A stretch of 64,000 bases of DNA, taken from the NCBI GenBank assembly GCA_041737835.1, contig JBGSQY010000022.1. One strand, 5' to 3'. Position numbers and translations under genes: made by a program. Positions 1 through 8,957 of this stretch are shown piece by piece. The notes beneath the pieces are model-generated. The model was given only the letters and a program-made list of their open reading frames with translations, searched no databases and was not told where the DNA came from. Within the stretch, counting starts at the first letter, position 1; the number at the start of each line of letters is the position of its first letter. Source of the DNA: Bythopirellula sp041737835. GTDB lineage: Bacteria > Planctomycetota > Planctomycetia > Pirellulales > Lacipirellulaceae.

Positions 1-433
1 GAAACGCTTCGCGATCCAATAGCACCGTCGGCAACTCAGGATCGAGATAACGCACGATCTCCACGCCCGCTTCCGCGGCCTCAGGCTGAAAGAAGTCGAG
101 CGTATCCCCGATTTCCTTGTTGAGATCGGTAGGCGTCAGATGCACATGCCGCACCTTGGCGTATTGCAGAAAATCATCCAGCAAATCTTGCAGTCGTTGG
201 CATTCACGCTGCATGACGTCGATCCGCTTGGCCGCGCGGCGTTGTGCGGGAGTTTGGGCTTCCTCTAAATCTTCGGCAAGGAGTTCCATGTTGAGCCGAA
301 TCGTCGAGAGAGGATTCTTGATCTCGTGAGCCAAGGCTCCCGCGAGCCGCGCGATCTCGGTGTACTGATCCATCAGCCGCTTGACGGCTTCGGAGGTTTG
401 CTCGGTACCGATGCTGGCTGGTTCGTGCGACAT
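1..433 (-). CDS. Sensor histidine kinase, C-terminal part missing (window edge)
   Basis: This is the N-terminal end of a two-component sensor kinase. The frame opens with ATG at 433 (MSHEPASIGTEQ) and is still open at base 1, so about 144 residues are visible. The dimerisation/phosphoacceptor motif LAHEIKNPL lies at residues 34-42, with His36 as the likely phosphorylated histidine. The arginine- and leucine-rich HisKA helix follows. The ATPase domain would lie beyond the window. There is no transmembrane segment ahead of the H-box, so this looks like a short cytoplasmic kinase, possibly a NtrB-like one. It lies downstream of pnp on the same strand but behind a terminator, so it is probably transcribed separately. 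Confidence 0.85.
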   Translation of the reverse strand, partial: MSHEPASIGTEQTSEAVKRLMDQYTEIARLAGALAHEIKNPLSTIRLNMELLAEDLEEAQTPAQRRAAKRIDVMQRECQRLQDLLDDFLQYAKVRHVHLTPTDLNKEIGDTLDFFQPEAAEAGVEIVRYLDPELPTVLLDREAF

Positions 434-521
434 GCTTAGTATGATAGAGGATATATTCCCATTTCTGGAGACATCACGCTGGGAATTAAGGCAGGAACGC
501 TAATCTTCTGGATCACACAAC

Positions 522-561
522 AAAAAACGCTCAACGCCCTGCAAGTGCCGAGCGTTGAGCG
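522..561 (-). terminator. Intrinsic terminator of pnp
   Basis: Inverted repeat CGCTCAACGC (528-537) and GCGTTGAGCG (552-561) with a 14-nt loop. The stem is flanked on the low-coordinate side by AAAAAA (522-527), which becomes a U-run on the minus strand. It begins about 30 nt after the pnp stop codon, the expected place for a rho-independent terminator. Confidence 0.85.
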
Positions 562-589
562 ATAAGCATTCTCGATATTGGTTCGGATG

Positions 590-2707
590 CTATTCAGCAG
601 CCGAATCGACCGTTTCGTTGAGCTCTTCCATCGCAGCACGACGGCTGAGCTTCACGCGGTCTTGCTCGTCGACGGCGATCACTTTCACTTTCATCGAGTC
701 GCCAACCGAGCATATGTCGGCCACGCTGCCGACGTACTCGTTAGAGAGTTCGCTGATGTGGCACAAGCCGTCACGACCGGGCAGGATTTCAACAAACGCG
801 CCAAAGTCCTTGATGCTCGTCACGCGGCCGTTGTAGATCTTGCCGACCTGTACGCTGGCCGTCAGGGCATCCACGCGGGCCAAGCCTTCTTCCGCGGAAG
901 CCTGATCGGCGGCAGCGACGGTAACCGTGCCGTCTTCTTCGACGTCGATCGTGCAACCAACATCTTCTTGGATACCGCGAATCGTCTTGCCGCCAGGGCC
1001 GATCAACAGGCCAATCTTCTGGGGGTCGATCTTCGTACGCAACAACTGTGGGGCCGATTCAGCCGTGGTCGAGCGAGGACGGGGAATCGCGCTGAGCATC
1101 TTCCGCAAGATTTCGATCCGCGCTTCCCGGGATTGGGTTAACGTCGCGCGGATGATTTCCTCGCTAATGCCTTTGATCTTAAGATCGAGCTGGATACCCG
1201 TGATGCCGTTCTGCGTGCCGGCGATCTTGAAGTCCATGTCGCCGAAGTGATCTTCGTTGCCGATGATGTCGGTCAGCAGCGTGAACTTGTCACCCTCCTT
1301 GATCAAACCCACGGAAATACCGGCGACGGGATTCGTGATCGGCACACCCGCGGCCATCAAGCCCAACGTGGCACCGCAGACCGAAGCCATTGAACTCGAG
1401 CCGTTGGATTCCAAAATGTCCGAAATCACGCGGATCGTGTATGGGAATTTCTCGTGATCGGGGAGTACGGGATTCACGCTCCGTTCGGCAAGCGCACCGT
1501 GGCCGATTTCGCGGCGACCAGGACCACGAATCGGACGGCATTCACCGACCGAGAAGGATGGGAAGTTGTAGTCGAGCATGAACCGCTTGGTGTATTCGTC
1601 GAACAGACCGTCAACGCGTTGCTCATCGCGGCCCGTGCCGAGCGTAACGGTGATAAACGCTTGGGTTTCACCACGCTGGAACACCGCCGAACCATGCACG
1701 CGGGGGAGCAAGTCCACTTCGCAATGAATGGGACGCAGTTCCGTGCTGGCGCGACCGTCGGAGCGGGTGCCATTAAGGATTTGCTCGCGAGTGAGCTTCT
1801 CTTCCAAGATGTGCCACTGCTTGTAGAACGAATCGAGCGTATAAGCCCCTTCGGCTTTCGGATCAGGAATCAAAGCCGCGACGGCCTCTTCCTTGATCGC
1901 AACAACGGCGTCGTGTCGTGCATGCTTGCCGTCAATCAAATTAGCTTCGCGATAGCGATCGCCATATTTCTCCATGATGACGTCGTACAAGCCATCCGAA
2001 GGCGCCGCTTCGTAAGGAACCTTCTCCGTGCCGACCTTTTGGGCCAATTCTTCTTGCAGTTCGCAAAGCTCTTTCACATAGCGATGGGCCGTCATAATCG
2101 CTTCGGCCATCACGTCTTCGGGCATCTCGCGCGAGAAGCCCTCGATCATCAGCACGGCATCCTTCGTGCCCGAGACGATCAAGTCGAGCGAGCTGACTTC
2201 CAAATCATCTTGCGTAGGGAACGGCACAAATTGGCCTTCGATATAACCCAGACGCACCGAACCCAAAGGGCCAGAGAACGGCAGCGGCGAAACGCACAAC
2301 GCAGCGCTGGCACCATTCATGGCCAACACGTCGCCATCGGTTTGCTTATCGCTCGACATGACGAACGCTTGGATCTGAACTTCCTCGAAATATCCTTCGG
2401 GGAACATCGGACGAATGGGGCGATCCATCAAACGGGCGGTCAGCGTTTCTTTGGTCGTGGGCCGGCCTTCACGCTTCATGAAGCCGCCGGGGAATTTGCC
2501 TGCCGCGGCAGTGCGCTCGCGATAATCGCAAGTCAGCGGAAAGAAGTCAGTACCGGGACGAGAAGGGCCACCCGCGGCGGCACACAAGACTACGGTGTCG
2601 CCGTATTGGACGAGACAGCTACCCGCCGCTTGCTTGGCGAGATAACCGGTTTCAATGCTCAACGTGCCGTTGCCAATTTGTCTTTCAACGCGAATTTTAT
2701 TGCTCAA
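590..2707 (-). CDS. pnp: Polyribonucleotide nucleotidyltransferase (PNPase)
   Basis: Phosphorolytic 3'-to-5' exoribonuclease of RNA turnover, a cytoplasmic trimer and degradosome partner in many bacteria. The 705 residues match the usual length. Two RNase PH-like domains come first, with the signature FFPLTCDYRERTAAAGKFPG near residue 55. A KH domain carrying GLLIGPGGKTIR (about 565-576) and a C-terminal S1 domain (KIYNGRVTSIKDFGAFVEI, about 625-690) follow. The start is TTG, with AGGAAG six nt upstream; no ATG fits better. It follows rpsO on the same strand, the widely conserved rpsO-pnp order, with a 203-nt gap. The stop is followed by a strong terminator. Confidence 0.98.
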   Translation of the reverse strand: MSNKIRVERQIGNGTLSIETGYLAKQAAGSCLVQYGDTVVLCAAAGGPSRPGTDFFPLTCDYRERTAAAGKFPGGFMKREGRPTTKETLTARLMDRPIRPMFPEGYFEEVQIQAFVMSSDKQTDGDVLAMNGASAALCVSPLPFSGPLGSVRLGYIEGQFVPFPTQDDLEVSSLDLIVSGTKDAVLMIEGFSREMPEDVMAEAIMTAHRYVKELCELQEELAQKVGTEKVPYEAAPSDGLYDVIMEKYGDRYREANLIDGKHARHDAVVAIKEEAVAALIPDPKAEGAYTLDSFYKQWHILEEKLTREQILNGTRSDGRASTELRPIHCEVDLLPRVHGSAVFQRGETQAFITVTLGTGRDEQRVDGLFDEYTKRFMLDYNFPSFSVGECRPIRGPGRREIGHGALAERSVNPVLPDHEKFPYTIRVISDILESNGSSSMASVCGATLGLMAAGVPITNPVAGISVGLIKEGDKFTLLTDIIGNEDHFGDMDFKIAGTQNGITGIQLDLKIKGISEEIIRATLTQSREARIEILRKMLSAIPRPRSTTAESAPQLLRTKIDPQKIGLLIGPGGKTIRGIQEDVGCTIDVEEDGTVTVAAADQASAEEGLARVDALTASVQVGKIYNGRVTSIKDFGAFVEILPGRDGLCHISELSNEYVGSVADICSVGDSMKVKVIAVDEQDRVKLSRRAAMEELNETVDSAAE

Positions 2708-2910
2708 TGTTTTCTTCCTACTTTTGGGAAAGCCAATAACGCATGTTCAATCAAGGATTGGCGAGAGATTCGCGCAAAAGTGCGTGAATACTCTGAGCCG
2801 ACCGGCATGCGGCGAGAGAGAGCCTAAACTCATTACAGAACGAAGTAACACCGTCGGATGCGTGGCGATGAATTGTGCCCGCAGTTTACGCTCGGATTAC
2901 TTGCGCCAGA

Positions 2911-3180
2911 TTACTTGCGAATGTCCAGACGGCGTAACAGATCGAGATACTTTTGTGGATTCTTGCGCTTAACATAATCCAACAAACGGCGGCGCTTGCC
3001 GACGATAGTTAGCAGGCCACGGCGGCAAGCATGATCTTTGTCATGCTCGCGCAAGTGCTTGGTCAACTCGGCGATGCGGGTTGTCAGAATGGAAATCTGA
3101 ATCTCGGGAGAACCCGTATCCGTCCCACCGCGCCCATACTCAGTGACCAATTCCTGCTTGCGTTCTTTCGTGACCGACAT
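2911..3180 (-). CDS. rpsO: 30S ribosomal protein S15
   Basis: Small-subunit protein that binds the central domain of 16S rRNA early in assembly. It is 89 residues, the normal length. Family sequence features include GRGGTDTGSPEIQI near residue 15, LTKHLREHDKDHACRRGL in the middle, and KRRRLLDYVKRKNPQKY before the end. The ATG is preceded by AGGAA. It is first in the rpsO-pnp pair. In enterobacteria S15 represses its own mRNA through a pseudoknot in the leader; I did not establish whether such a fold exists here. Confidence 0.98.
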   Translation of the reverse strand: MSVTKERKQELVTEYGRGGTDTGSPEIQISILTTRIAELTKHLREHDKDHACRRGLLTIVGKRRRLLDYVKRKNPQKYLDLLRRLDIRK

Positions 3181-3537
3181 TTTTTCCTACTCTTGAACTG
3201 TTATTGCCAGCCTGTCACCGATGAGATTAGACGGTTCGTCTCGCCAACCCGAAGCCCGTTGCTTCTAGTGCCAGCTTATCCAGCGAACCTCAGTGACATA
3301 GTGTTGCGGCTGTTCCTACCTACTCTACGTGTTACAAAATTAAAATACGACCCCTCTAATTTAGCGATCTTTGGCCTGCTGGCAACCGCAAAAATATGGG
3401 GAAAAGGGTGTAAATTGAACATGTGGCAGCCATTTAGCAGTGCTTCAAGGCCATCGAAGTGCTCTTTTCTGGTACGTTGAATAGCACCTCTTTAGATTAC
3501 GGGAGGCATCACCTTTTGAGCGAGAGCATTTTCAACC
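3181..3537. other. Intergenic region between rpsO and a toxin-antitoxin module
   Basis: About 357 nt without a convincing gene. It should hold the rpsO promoter (leftward) and that of the toxin-antitoxin pair (rightward). An AT-rich stretch lies at about 3330-3370. I could not assign -35/-10 boxes with confidence. Confidence 0.5.
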
Positions 3538-3777
3538 ATGCAAGAAATCACCGTCGCGCAATCCTTCGGCGATCAACTAGGCCAACTCGCCAGCCAAGCC
3601 ATTGTCCGTGACAGCAATGGCAGGGCTTTGGGCATTTTTTCGCCCCTACCCGCTCATCCACCCGTCAAAGATTTGCGGCTTGAACCGCCGCTTTCAATTG
3701 CCGAAACAGAGAACCTGCGCAGCGTGAAGACTGGTAAGCCCCTGGATGAGATTCTTAACCGACTTGGAATCCAATGA
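3538..3777 (+). CDS. Antitoxin of a type II toxin-antitoxin module
   Basis: A 79-residue protein that starts at ATG 3538 and overlaps the next gene by ATGA (3774-3777). Short length, position directly ahead of a RelE/ParE-like toxin frame and translational overlap are typical of antitoxins. The N-terminal half (MQEITVAQSFGDQLGQLASQ) and proline-rich middle do not match a DNA-binding fold I can name. The C-terminal tail (ETENLRSVKTGKPLDEILNRLGI) would be the toxin-binding part. If functional it neutralises the toxin and represses the pair, but the partner looks broken, so it may be a remnant. Confidence 0.65.
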   Translation: MQEITVAQSFGDQLGQLASQAIVRDSNGRALGIFSPLPAHPPVKDLRLEPPLSIAETENLRSVKTGKPLDEILNRLGIQ

Positions 3778-4065
3778 GCTACAGGGTCTTCTGGTCGCCT
3801 CAAGCTGAAGAACGTCTTGAGGCAATATTTGCGAACCGAGAAGATCGTGATCAATGTGTTGAGGCAGCGAGAGATCTTGATCGCGCCTTAGCCACGGACC
3901 CTCATGGTTTCGGTGAATCTCGCTACGATACGGTAAGAGACGGTAAGAGTTGGATTTGCACTGCCCTTGGGCATCCAGTTTGAAGTGCTGGCAGACGTTG
4001 ATACCGCCATCGTCTACGATGTATGGCGTATTGCTCGTTCAATCGGCGAAATAGCTGTTGAATAA
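3774..4065 (+). pseudogene. RelE/ParE-family toxin, frameshifted
   Basis: The frame from ATG 3774 reads MSYRVFWSPQAEERLEAIF and continues to GKSWI, then leaves the family pattern and stops at 3983. Skipping one base at about 3957 (in TGGATTTGCACTG) restores a frame reading ALPLGIQFEVLADVDTAIV and ending VWRIARSIGEIAVE with a stop at 4063-4065. The repaired product would be about 96 residues, normal for a RelE/ParE toxin: an mRNA interferase (RelE) or gyrase poison (ParE). As it stands the C-terminal strands are lost. A sequencing error in the TTT run is the alternative to true inactivation. Confidence 0.75.
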
Positions 4066-4084
4066 TTCAAGGTAGTTTTAATTT

Positions 4085-4918
4085 CTAAGCCATCACACGC
4101 CGCGTCATCATCGCACAGCCGGCAACGACAAGCAGACCAAGCGTCGATGGTTCTGGCACGGTCAGGTTCGCCGTGATTTCTATGTTGTCGATTTCCATCT
4201 CATCGTTGCCATTCCCTTCGACGAAGTCGTTGATGATGAGTTCGATCGAAGCGCCATTGAGGATCGAAGAAAGCGAAATAACTCCGCTGTCTGCGTATTG
4301 GTTCTCGGGGTCAGCAGGAACGTAATCCATGAAGCTCAGCGGTACGTTGTTCTGCGCTAATAATCGGTACCAGGTGCCGCCCGTTCCGCCCGTGCGGAAG
4401 AAGATGTCGAATGAAGGGGGCAACTCGCCCGGAGTTGCTTCAACATCGAAACGGATTTCAAAATCTTCATAACCGGTGCCGTCGAGCGTGATATAGAGGA
4501 GCGCGTCGTTACCAAAGTTATCAGCTAATGGTCCTGCACCATCGTTCTTGTCGACCTGAAAAGTGCTGACGCCGCCGATGTCAAAGTTGCTACCGCCCCC
4601 CTTGATATCGTCAAACTTGAGGGTGTTGGTGAGATCGAAGAAATCGCCGCTGGTGGGTGAGGTATAAGTGACAAAACCTGTTCCGCCATTGTTGTCTAAG
4701 CTATTTGCGACTCCCAAAAAGGCTTGCAAGTTGGCATTGTCAGCTACTGTGGCATCCACATCGGCTGCAAAATCCTGTTTGTTGGGATTGCTGGTGAAGT
4801 CGTAATCGTCGACAAATCCCCAGAAAGCAACCACTTCGCGCGCCGAAGTTGTAGAACTAGAAAACAAGAGTGCGCAGAGACAAATAAGCGCAGAACAAGT
4901 AAAAGTAGGTCGTATCAT
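4085..4918 (-). CDS. Secreted PEP-CTERM protein of unknown function
   Basis: About 277 residues from ATG 4918; a longer upstream frame exists but the signal peptide begins here (MIRPTFTCSALICLCALLFS, cleavage probably after TTSA). The C-terminus has VPEPSTLGLL, a hydrophobic helix and basic RRVMA, the PEP-CTERM sorting signal recognised by exosortase. The body is acidic and glycine-rich, with a jelly-roll-like pattern (GYEDFEIRFDVEATPG; ASIELIINDFVEGNGNDEMEIDNIEI), as in many planctomycete surface proteins. No catalytic motif is visible. It is probably exported and anchored or released at the cell surface. It stands alone between the toxin remnant and a desaturase gene on the same strand. Confidence 0.85.
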   Translation of the reverse strand: MIRPTFTCSALICLCALLFSSSTTSAREVVAFWGFVDDYDFTSNPNKQDFAADVDATVADNANLQAFLGVANSLDNNGGTGFVTYTSPTSGDFFDLTNTLKFDDIKGGGSNFDIGGVSTFQVDKNDGAGPLADNFGNDALLYITLDGTGYEDFEIRFDVEATPGELPPSFDIFFRTGGTGGTWYRLLAQNNVPLSFMDYVPADPENQYADSGVISLSSILNGASIELIINDFVEGNGNDEMEIDNIEITANLTVPEPSTLGLLVVAGCAMMTRRVMA

Positions 4919-5057
4919 GAGTCGTATTTCTGGAAAAGTTGTGAAAAGCAAGCGTGAACGAGTGGGATTGATCCACCCATTATAAACAGGGAGAGGAAAG
5001 CTGTATACTTTTTTGTTCTCCACCGGCTTAGACTAAAGCTCGGCTTGAGAAACGCTG

Positions 5058-6065
5058 TTACACGGCTTGTTTACGGACATCTTTCAGCCGAATCACATCC
5101 CAAGCCAGACCCAGTTTTTCCATTAGTAGAATGCACCAATAGGTGACATCGATTTCCCACCAGCGGTGGCCCTGGCTGGCAACTCGCTGATAGGCGTGGT
5201 GGTTGTTGTGCCAACCTTCACCCCAGGCCAGGATCGCCACCCACCACAGGTTACGGCTATTGTCGGTCGTTTCGTAATTGCGATAGCCCCACAGATGCGT
5301 GGCGGAATTCACGAACCAGGTGACGTGCAACACATAGACCATCCGCACGCCCAGACCCCAAAAGACCATCGACCACCCAGCCCAGGCCGAGCCGAGTCCC
5401 CAACTTTCGGGACCAAAATAGCCCATGGCATAGAGAACGCCACCCAGCAAGAAGTGCGAGGGCAAGAACATATAGTGCAGAACAACCATGACTTTGTCTT
5501 TGGTAATATCGGGGGCATAGCGGCTCAAAAGATCTTTGTGCCACTTACGTCCAAAGTCCGGCATGAACCACAACAGATGGCTCCACCAGTTGCCGTGCAC
5601 GGGCGAATGAGGATCGCCATCTTCATCACTATGTGCGTGGTGTTTGCGATGCTGAGCCACCCACGTGAGCGCAGAGCCCTCGCCTGATAAGCCTCCGAGG
5701 AACGCGAGTAGCCAGCGGATCGGACGATAGGTTTGAAAACTCTGATGTGTAAGCAAGCGATGATAACCCATGCAGACACCAAAGCTGCCGGTAACAAATG
5801 CCAGAATCACGCAAGTAATAAGTGCGGGCCACGTGAAAAAGAACGGTGCGATCACGGCGAGGACATGAACCACCGCGATCCAAATCACGATCGGCCAGTT
5901 TGGCCCCAGTTCATCGAAGGCTTGCTTGCCACGGAGGTAGGCGGCATTGGCGGCTGCCATCGCGGCTGTGCCCGATTGTTTGAGACTGGCCTGATAATCA
6001 GCGGCCCGTTGCTGCCAATGGGGATGATTATTATTGGATTCGGGCGAGGAAGATTCCGTCGACAC
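5058..6065 (-). CDS. Membrane fatty-acid desaturase (delta-9, acyl-CoA type)
   Basis: A diiron membrane enzyme that puts a cis double bond into a fatty acyl chain, tuning membrane fluidity. It has 335 residues. Three histidine boxes are present: HRLLTH (102-107), HRKHHAH (139-145) and HNNHHAY near residue 283; these bind the two irons. Hydrophobic segments at about 57-93, 115-130 and 190-245 form the membrane part. The 55-residue N-terminal extension is low-complexity and probably cytosolic. The pattern matches the stearoyl-CoA desaturase family rather than DesA/FADS2 types. Whether the substrate is acyl-CoA or phospholipid-bound acyl cannot be told. No partner reductase gene is adjacent. Confidence 0.93.
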   Translation of the reverse strand: MSTESSSPESNNNHPHWQQRAADYQASLKQSGTAAMAAANAAYLRGKQAFDELGPNWPIVIWIAVVHVLAVIAPFFFTWPALITCVILAFVTGSFGVCMGYHRLLTHQSFQTYRPIRWLLAFLGGLSGEGSALTWVAQHRKHHAHSDEDGDPHSPVHGNWWSHLLWFMPDFGRKWHKDLLSRYAPDITKDKVMVVLHYMFLPSHFLLGGVLYAMGYFGPESWGLGSAWAGWSMVFWGLGVRMVYVLHVTWFVNSATHLWGYRNYETTDNSRNLWWVAILAWGEGWHNNHHAYQRVASQGHRWWEIDVTYWCILLMEKLGLAWDVIRLKDVRKQAV

Positions 6066-6260
6066 GTTTGCTGTTCCTTAAACTTATGCAAAGTGCTGTT
6101 GATATCGAGTTTCAAGAAGTTGTCTCGATACAACAATCTTTACCGACTAACCCCTGGCAATCAATGGCTGGTTTTGGCCGCTTCAGGTTGCCACAAGCCC
6201 GCCAACCTAGAAAGCATAGGGATTTTGGGTGTTTATCGATAGGGCGTCAAAAAGCCTGAA

Positions 6261-8810
6261 TTACTTGTTATGCAAGAAACTGCCGCGAAATGCGTGCCAA
6301 ACGACTCCGGCAGAACTGACAGTAAACTCGACCGCACCGTCTTGCGAAGTATGAAAGACTTGGGCTCCCGCTTCATTGTACGAGGCCGTGGTAAATTGGG
6401 TTTGAGTAGGTTGATAGCGGCCGCTGAGGACGACCCAATCGGGCGTACACCAGTTGGCGAAACCCGGCGGGTCGCTGTTGTTGCTACCGTGATGCGGGGC
6501 GAGCAACACGTCGACGTCCAGCGGGGCTTCGGCTATCACGGCTTCAATTCCAGGAGATTTCAAATCGCCCGGCAATAGAAATCGCTGTCCTGCGAATTCT
6601 ATTAACAGCAAGATGCTGTTGGCGTTGTCGAGGCCAGCCACGCCGAATTGGGGCGGATGCAGAACTTCGATGTTCACCCGTTCGTCTTCAATGGGCAGGA
6701 CATCGTTCATCCAAACGACTTCCAGCGGTACGCCTGCCTGAGTGATTTTTTCTTTCAAAAAGTTGGGTGCGGTCAATTCGCCTTGCGTTGTCCAGGGATC
6801 GAACATCAAAGGTGAGACGAAAATTTGATCCACGGAAAAGCGTTCCAGCAATCCGGGTAGGCCGTTGTAGTGATCCACGTCGGCATGCGAAATCACCACG
6901 GCGTCGATGTGTGTGATGCCTTGCGACCAGAGAAAGCTCGAAATGATGTTCGTGGTTCCTTCCGGCGAGCCCAAACTGCCCGCGTCGTAAAGAAAAGTTT
7001 CGCCGGAGGGCAATTCCAAGACAACGCACGTTCCATGTCCCACCGAAAGGAACGTGCATTGCAGTTGATCGCTGGCGCGATGATTCCAAGTCGAAACGGC
7101 AAGGCCGAATGCAATCCAAAGCATTGCCAGCGCAGCCTGATTCTTAAGTTTCGGCCGCAAGTGGGGGAGCAAAGCAAACCAAGCCAGCGCGGCATAAAAT
7201 ACGACAAGCCACCACAGCGTTGGACCCGCGAAGTAGGCGTAACTGCCCGGCACTCGGCTGCCCAGTTCAATGATCCATTCACTCAGTAGTAGGCAGATTC
7301 CACAGACTTTCCCGAGTAGCCAAGCAATGGGAGCAAACAAAAATCCGACCGTACAAATCAGTAACCCGGAAACCAAAGCAATTGACATCGGCAGCCAAGC
7401 GAGTGGCGTTAGCACAAACGATGACGGGCTGATAATATTAAAGTTGTAAAGCAGCAACGGTGTCACCACGATCCAAGCAGCGATCGACGCCACAAATACG
7501 AGCCACACTTCTTGCTTGAATCCATTCCAAATGGTTTCCGGCCAAGTTTGATAGCTGGCGATCATGCGGTCCAAGGGATTGTTATTGTCGTGCGGCCAAA
7601 GCCAGGTAATCGAAGCGACTACGGCAGCTACCCCGAGAAAGCTTAATTGGGTTCCCGTGCGAAAGAGTTCCGCTGGATTGATGACCATTACCAGCAGAGC
7701 CGCTGCGGCAAGACAGTTCACGGTATTCTGCCTCCGAAATTCGACAATCGCAAGCAACGAGAAGACCACGAAGATTGTCGAACGGACGACAGAAGGTTGC
7801 GGCCCAACAATGGCTGCGTAAGCCAGGACGCAGAAAATTATCAGAGCGAGCCTTGTCGACTGTGAAACAGGCAGAAAACTTGCAACCAGCCCAACCAACA
7901 CGGCAATGAGGCCCACGTGCATGCCGGAAACGACGACTAAATGAATCGTCCCCGTATTCATGAAGGCGTCCATGGTTTCGTCGTCGAGTTCTCCACGCAC
8001 GCCCAAGGTCAGCGCTTGTGCCATGGTCTGCTGGTCGAATCCAACATAGCGAGCGATTTGTCGTTGGCACGAACGTCCCATTGCAGTCAGCCGGGTACCC
8101 AGCGACAAGGAACTTGCCGGCTCTAAAACCGACACGCAGGCGGGTGATTGAGTGAACAATTCGCAATGATGTCCCGTCGCGCGCTCGGCGAGAGAGAAAT
8201 CAAACTGCCCTGGATTCATCACCGGTCTCAACTCACTCAATCGAGCGTAGATGAGCAACTGATCCCCCGGCGTAATCTCGGGCAGCACGCCGTTGACCCG
8301 TAATCGCACCGTACCGCTGACCTGCTGCCATCTTGTGCCGTTGCGCAAGCGTGTCACCTGAATTTCGACTTCACTGCGAGGCTCGGCTGGTATCGCTCGC
8401 AAAGGTGTTGTTTCCGCGGCGGGTCGCCAACTCGATGGAGTCGTGGCGGTGGCCTTCAGGCAAACCGGCTCGGTCGTGGCCGCCGCGTAACGGGCAAGAT
8501 CGTTGTTAGCGCAATAATTCCACCGCAGATCGCGCCAAGACCCGCCCAAAAATAGACAGGCGAACAGCAGCGCTACGAGCGACGTACGCAAGTAATGGCC
8601 GTGATAGAGAAGTATCGCCAGGGCGGTTGCGATTCCCGCCGCCGCCCACCAATCGCTGGCCGTACGAGATTCAAACCACACCGAGCCAAATCGATCGGCC
8701 ACGATGCCCAAAGCGAATGCCACAGCCATGAGTAGCAAAGGCTGCGCGGCCAGCGCATGATCGCTGGCCCTAGCTCTCGACAACCCAGATTCTGACAATT
8801 TCAGACGCAT
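6261..8810 (-). CDS. comEC: ComEC/Rec2-family DNA uptake channel with metallo-beta-lactamase domain
   Basis: Inner-membrane channel that moves single-stranded DNA into the cytoplasm during natural transformation. It is 849 residues, at the long end for the family. An N-terminal hydrophobic pair and a DUF4131-like periplasmic part come first (about 20-230). The Competence domain of many helices follows (about 255-550), with the signature TGTIHLVVVSGMHVGL. A C-terminal metallo-beta-lactamase domain (about 585-840) has ISHADVDHYNGL and LLAPHHGSNNSD as metal ligands. All three parts are intact. No other com gene is in the window. It is encoded alone, divergent from the S9 peptidase. Confidence 0.95.
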   Translation of the reverse strand: MRLKLSESGLSRARASDHALAAQPLLLMAVAFALGIVADRFGSVWFESRTASDWWAAAGIATALAILLYHGHYLRTSLVALLFACLFLGGSWRDLRWNYCANNDLARYAAATTEPVCLKATATTPSSWRPAAETTPLRAIPAEPRSEVEIQVTRLRNGTRWQQVSGTVRLRVNGVLPEITPGDQLLIYARLSELRPVMNPGQFDFSLAERATGHHCELFTQSPACVSVLEPASSLSLGTRLTAMGRSCQRQIARYVGFDQQTMAQALTLGVRGELDDETMDAFMNTGTIHLVVVSGMHVGLIAVLVGLVASFLPVSQSTRLALIIFCVLAYAAIVGPQPSVVRSTIFVVFSLLAIVEFRRQNTVNCLAAAALLVMVINPAELFRTGTQLSFLGVAAVVASITWLWPHDNNNPLDRMIASYQTWPETIWNGFKQEVWLVFVASIAAWIVVTPLLLYNFNIISPSSFVLTPLAWLPMSIALVSGLLICTVGFLFAPIAWLLGKVCGICLLLSEWIIELGSRVPGSYAYFAGPTLWWLVVFYAALAWFALLPHLRPKLKNQAALAMLWIAFGLAVSTWNHRASDQLQCTFLSVGHGTCVVLELPSGETFLYDAGSLGSPEGTTNIISSFLWSQGITHIDAVVISHADVDHYNGLPGLLERFSVDQIFVSPLMFDPWTTQGELTAPNFLKEKITQAGVPLEVVWMNDVLPIEDERVNIEVLHPPQFGVAGLDNANSILLLIEFAGQRFLLPGDLKSPGIEAVIAEAPLDVDVLLAPHHGSNNSDPPGFANWCTPDWVVLSGRYQPTQTQFTTASYNEAGAQVFHTSQDGAVEFTVSSAGVVWHAFRGSFLHNK

Positions 8811-8957
8811 CGTGGACGTTTCGCGGCGTGGAAAATCTGAAGCTGTTTAGTGTACCGCGGGGCCTGGGCTGGCGAAATTAATTGTGCGCTTGTGGCAATA
8901 CAAAAAACTCGAAACAATACCCGATTCCTTGCCTTGTCATGTCTACGGAGAATCCGC

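Noticed and set aside
1454..2827. A 457-codon open frame on the plus strand
   Set aside because: It is antisense to pnp, which is certain from its domains. The translation has no family pattern; long antisense frames are common with this codon usage.
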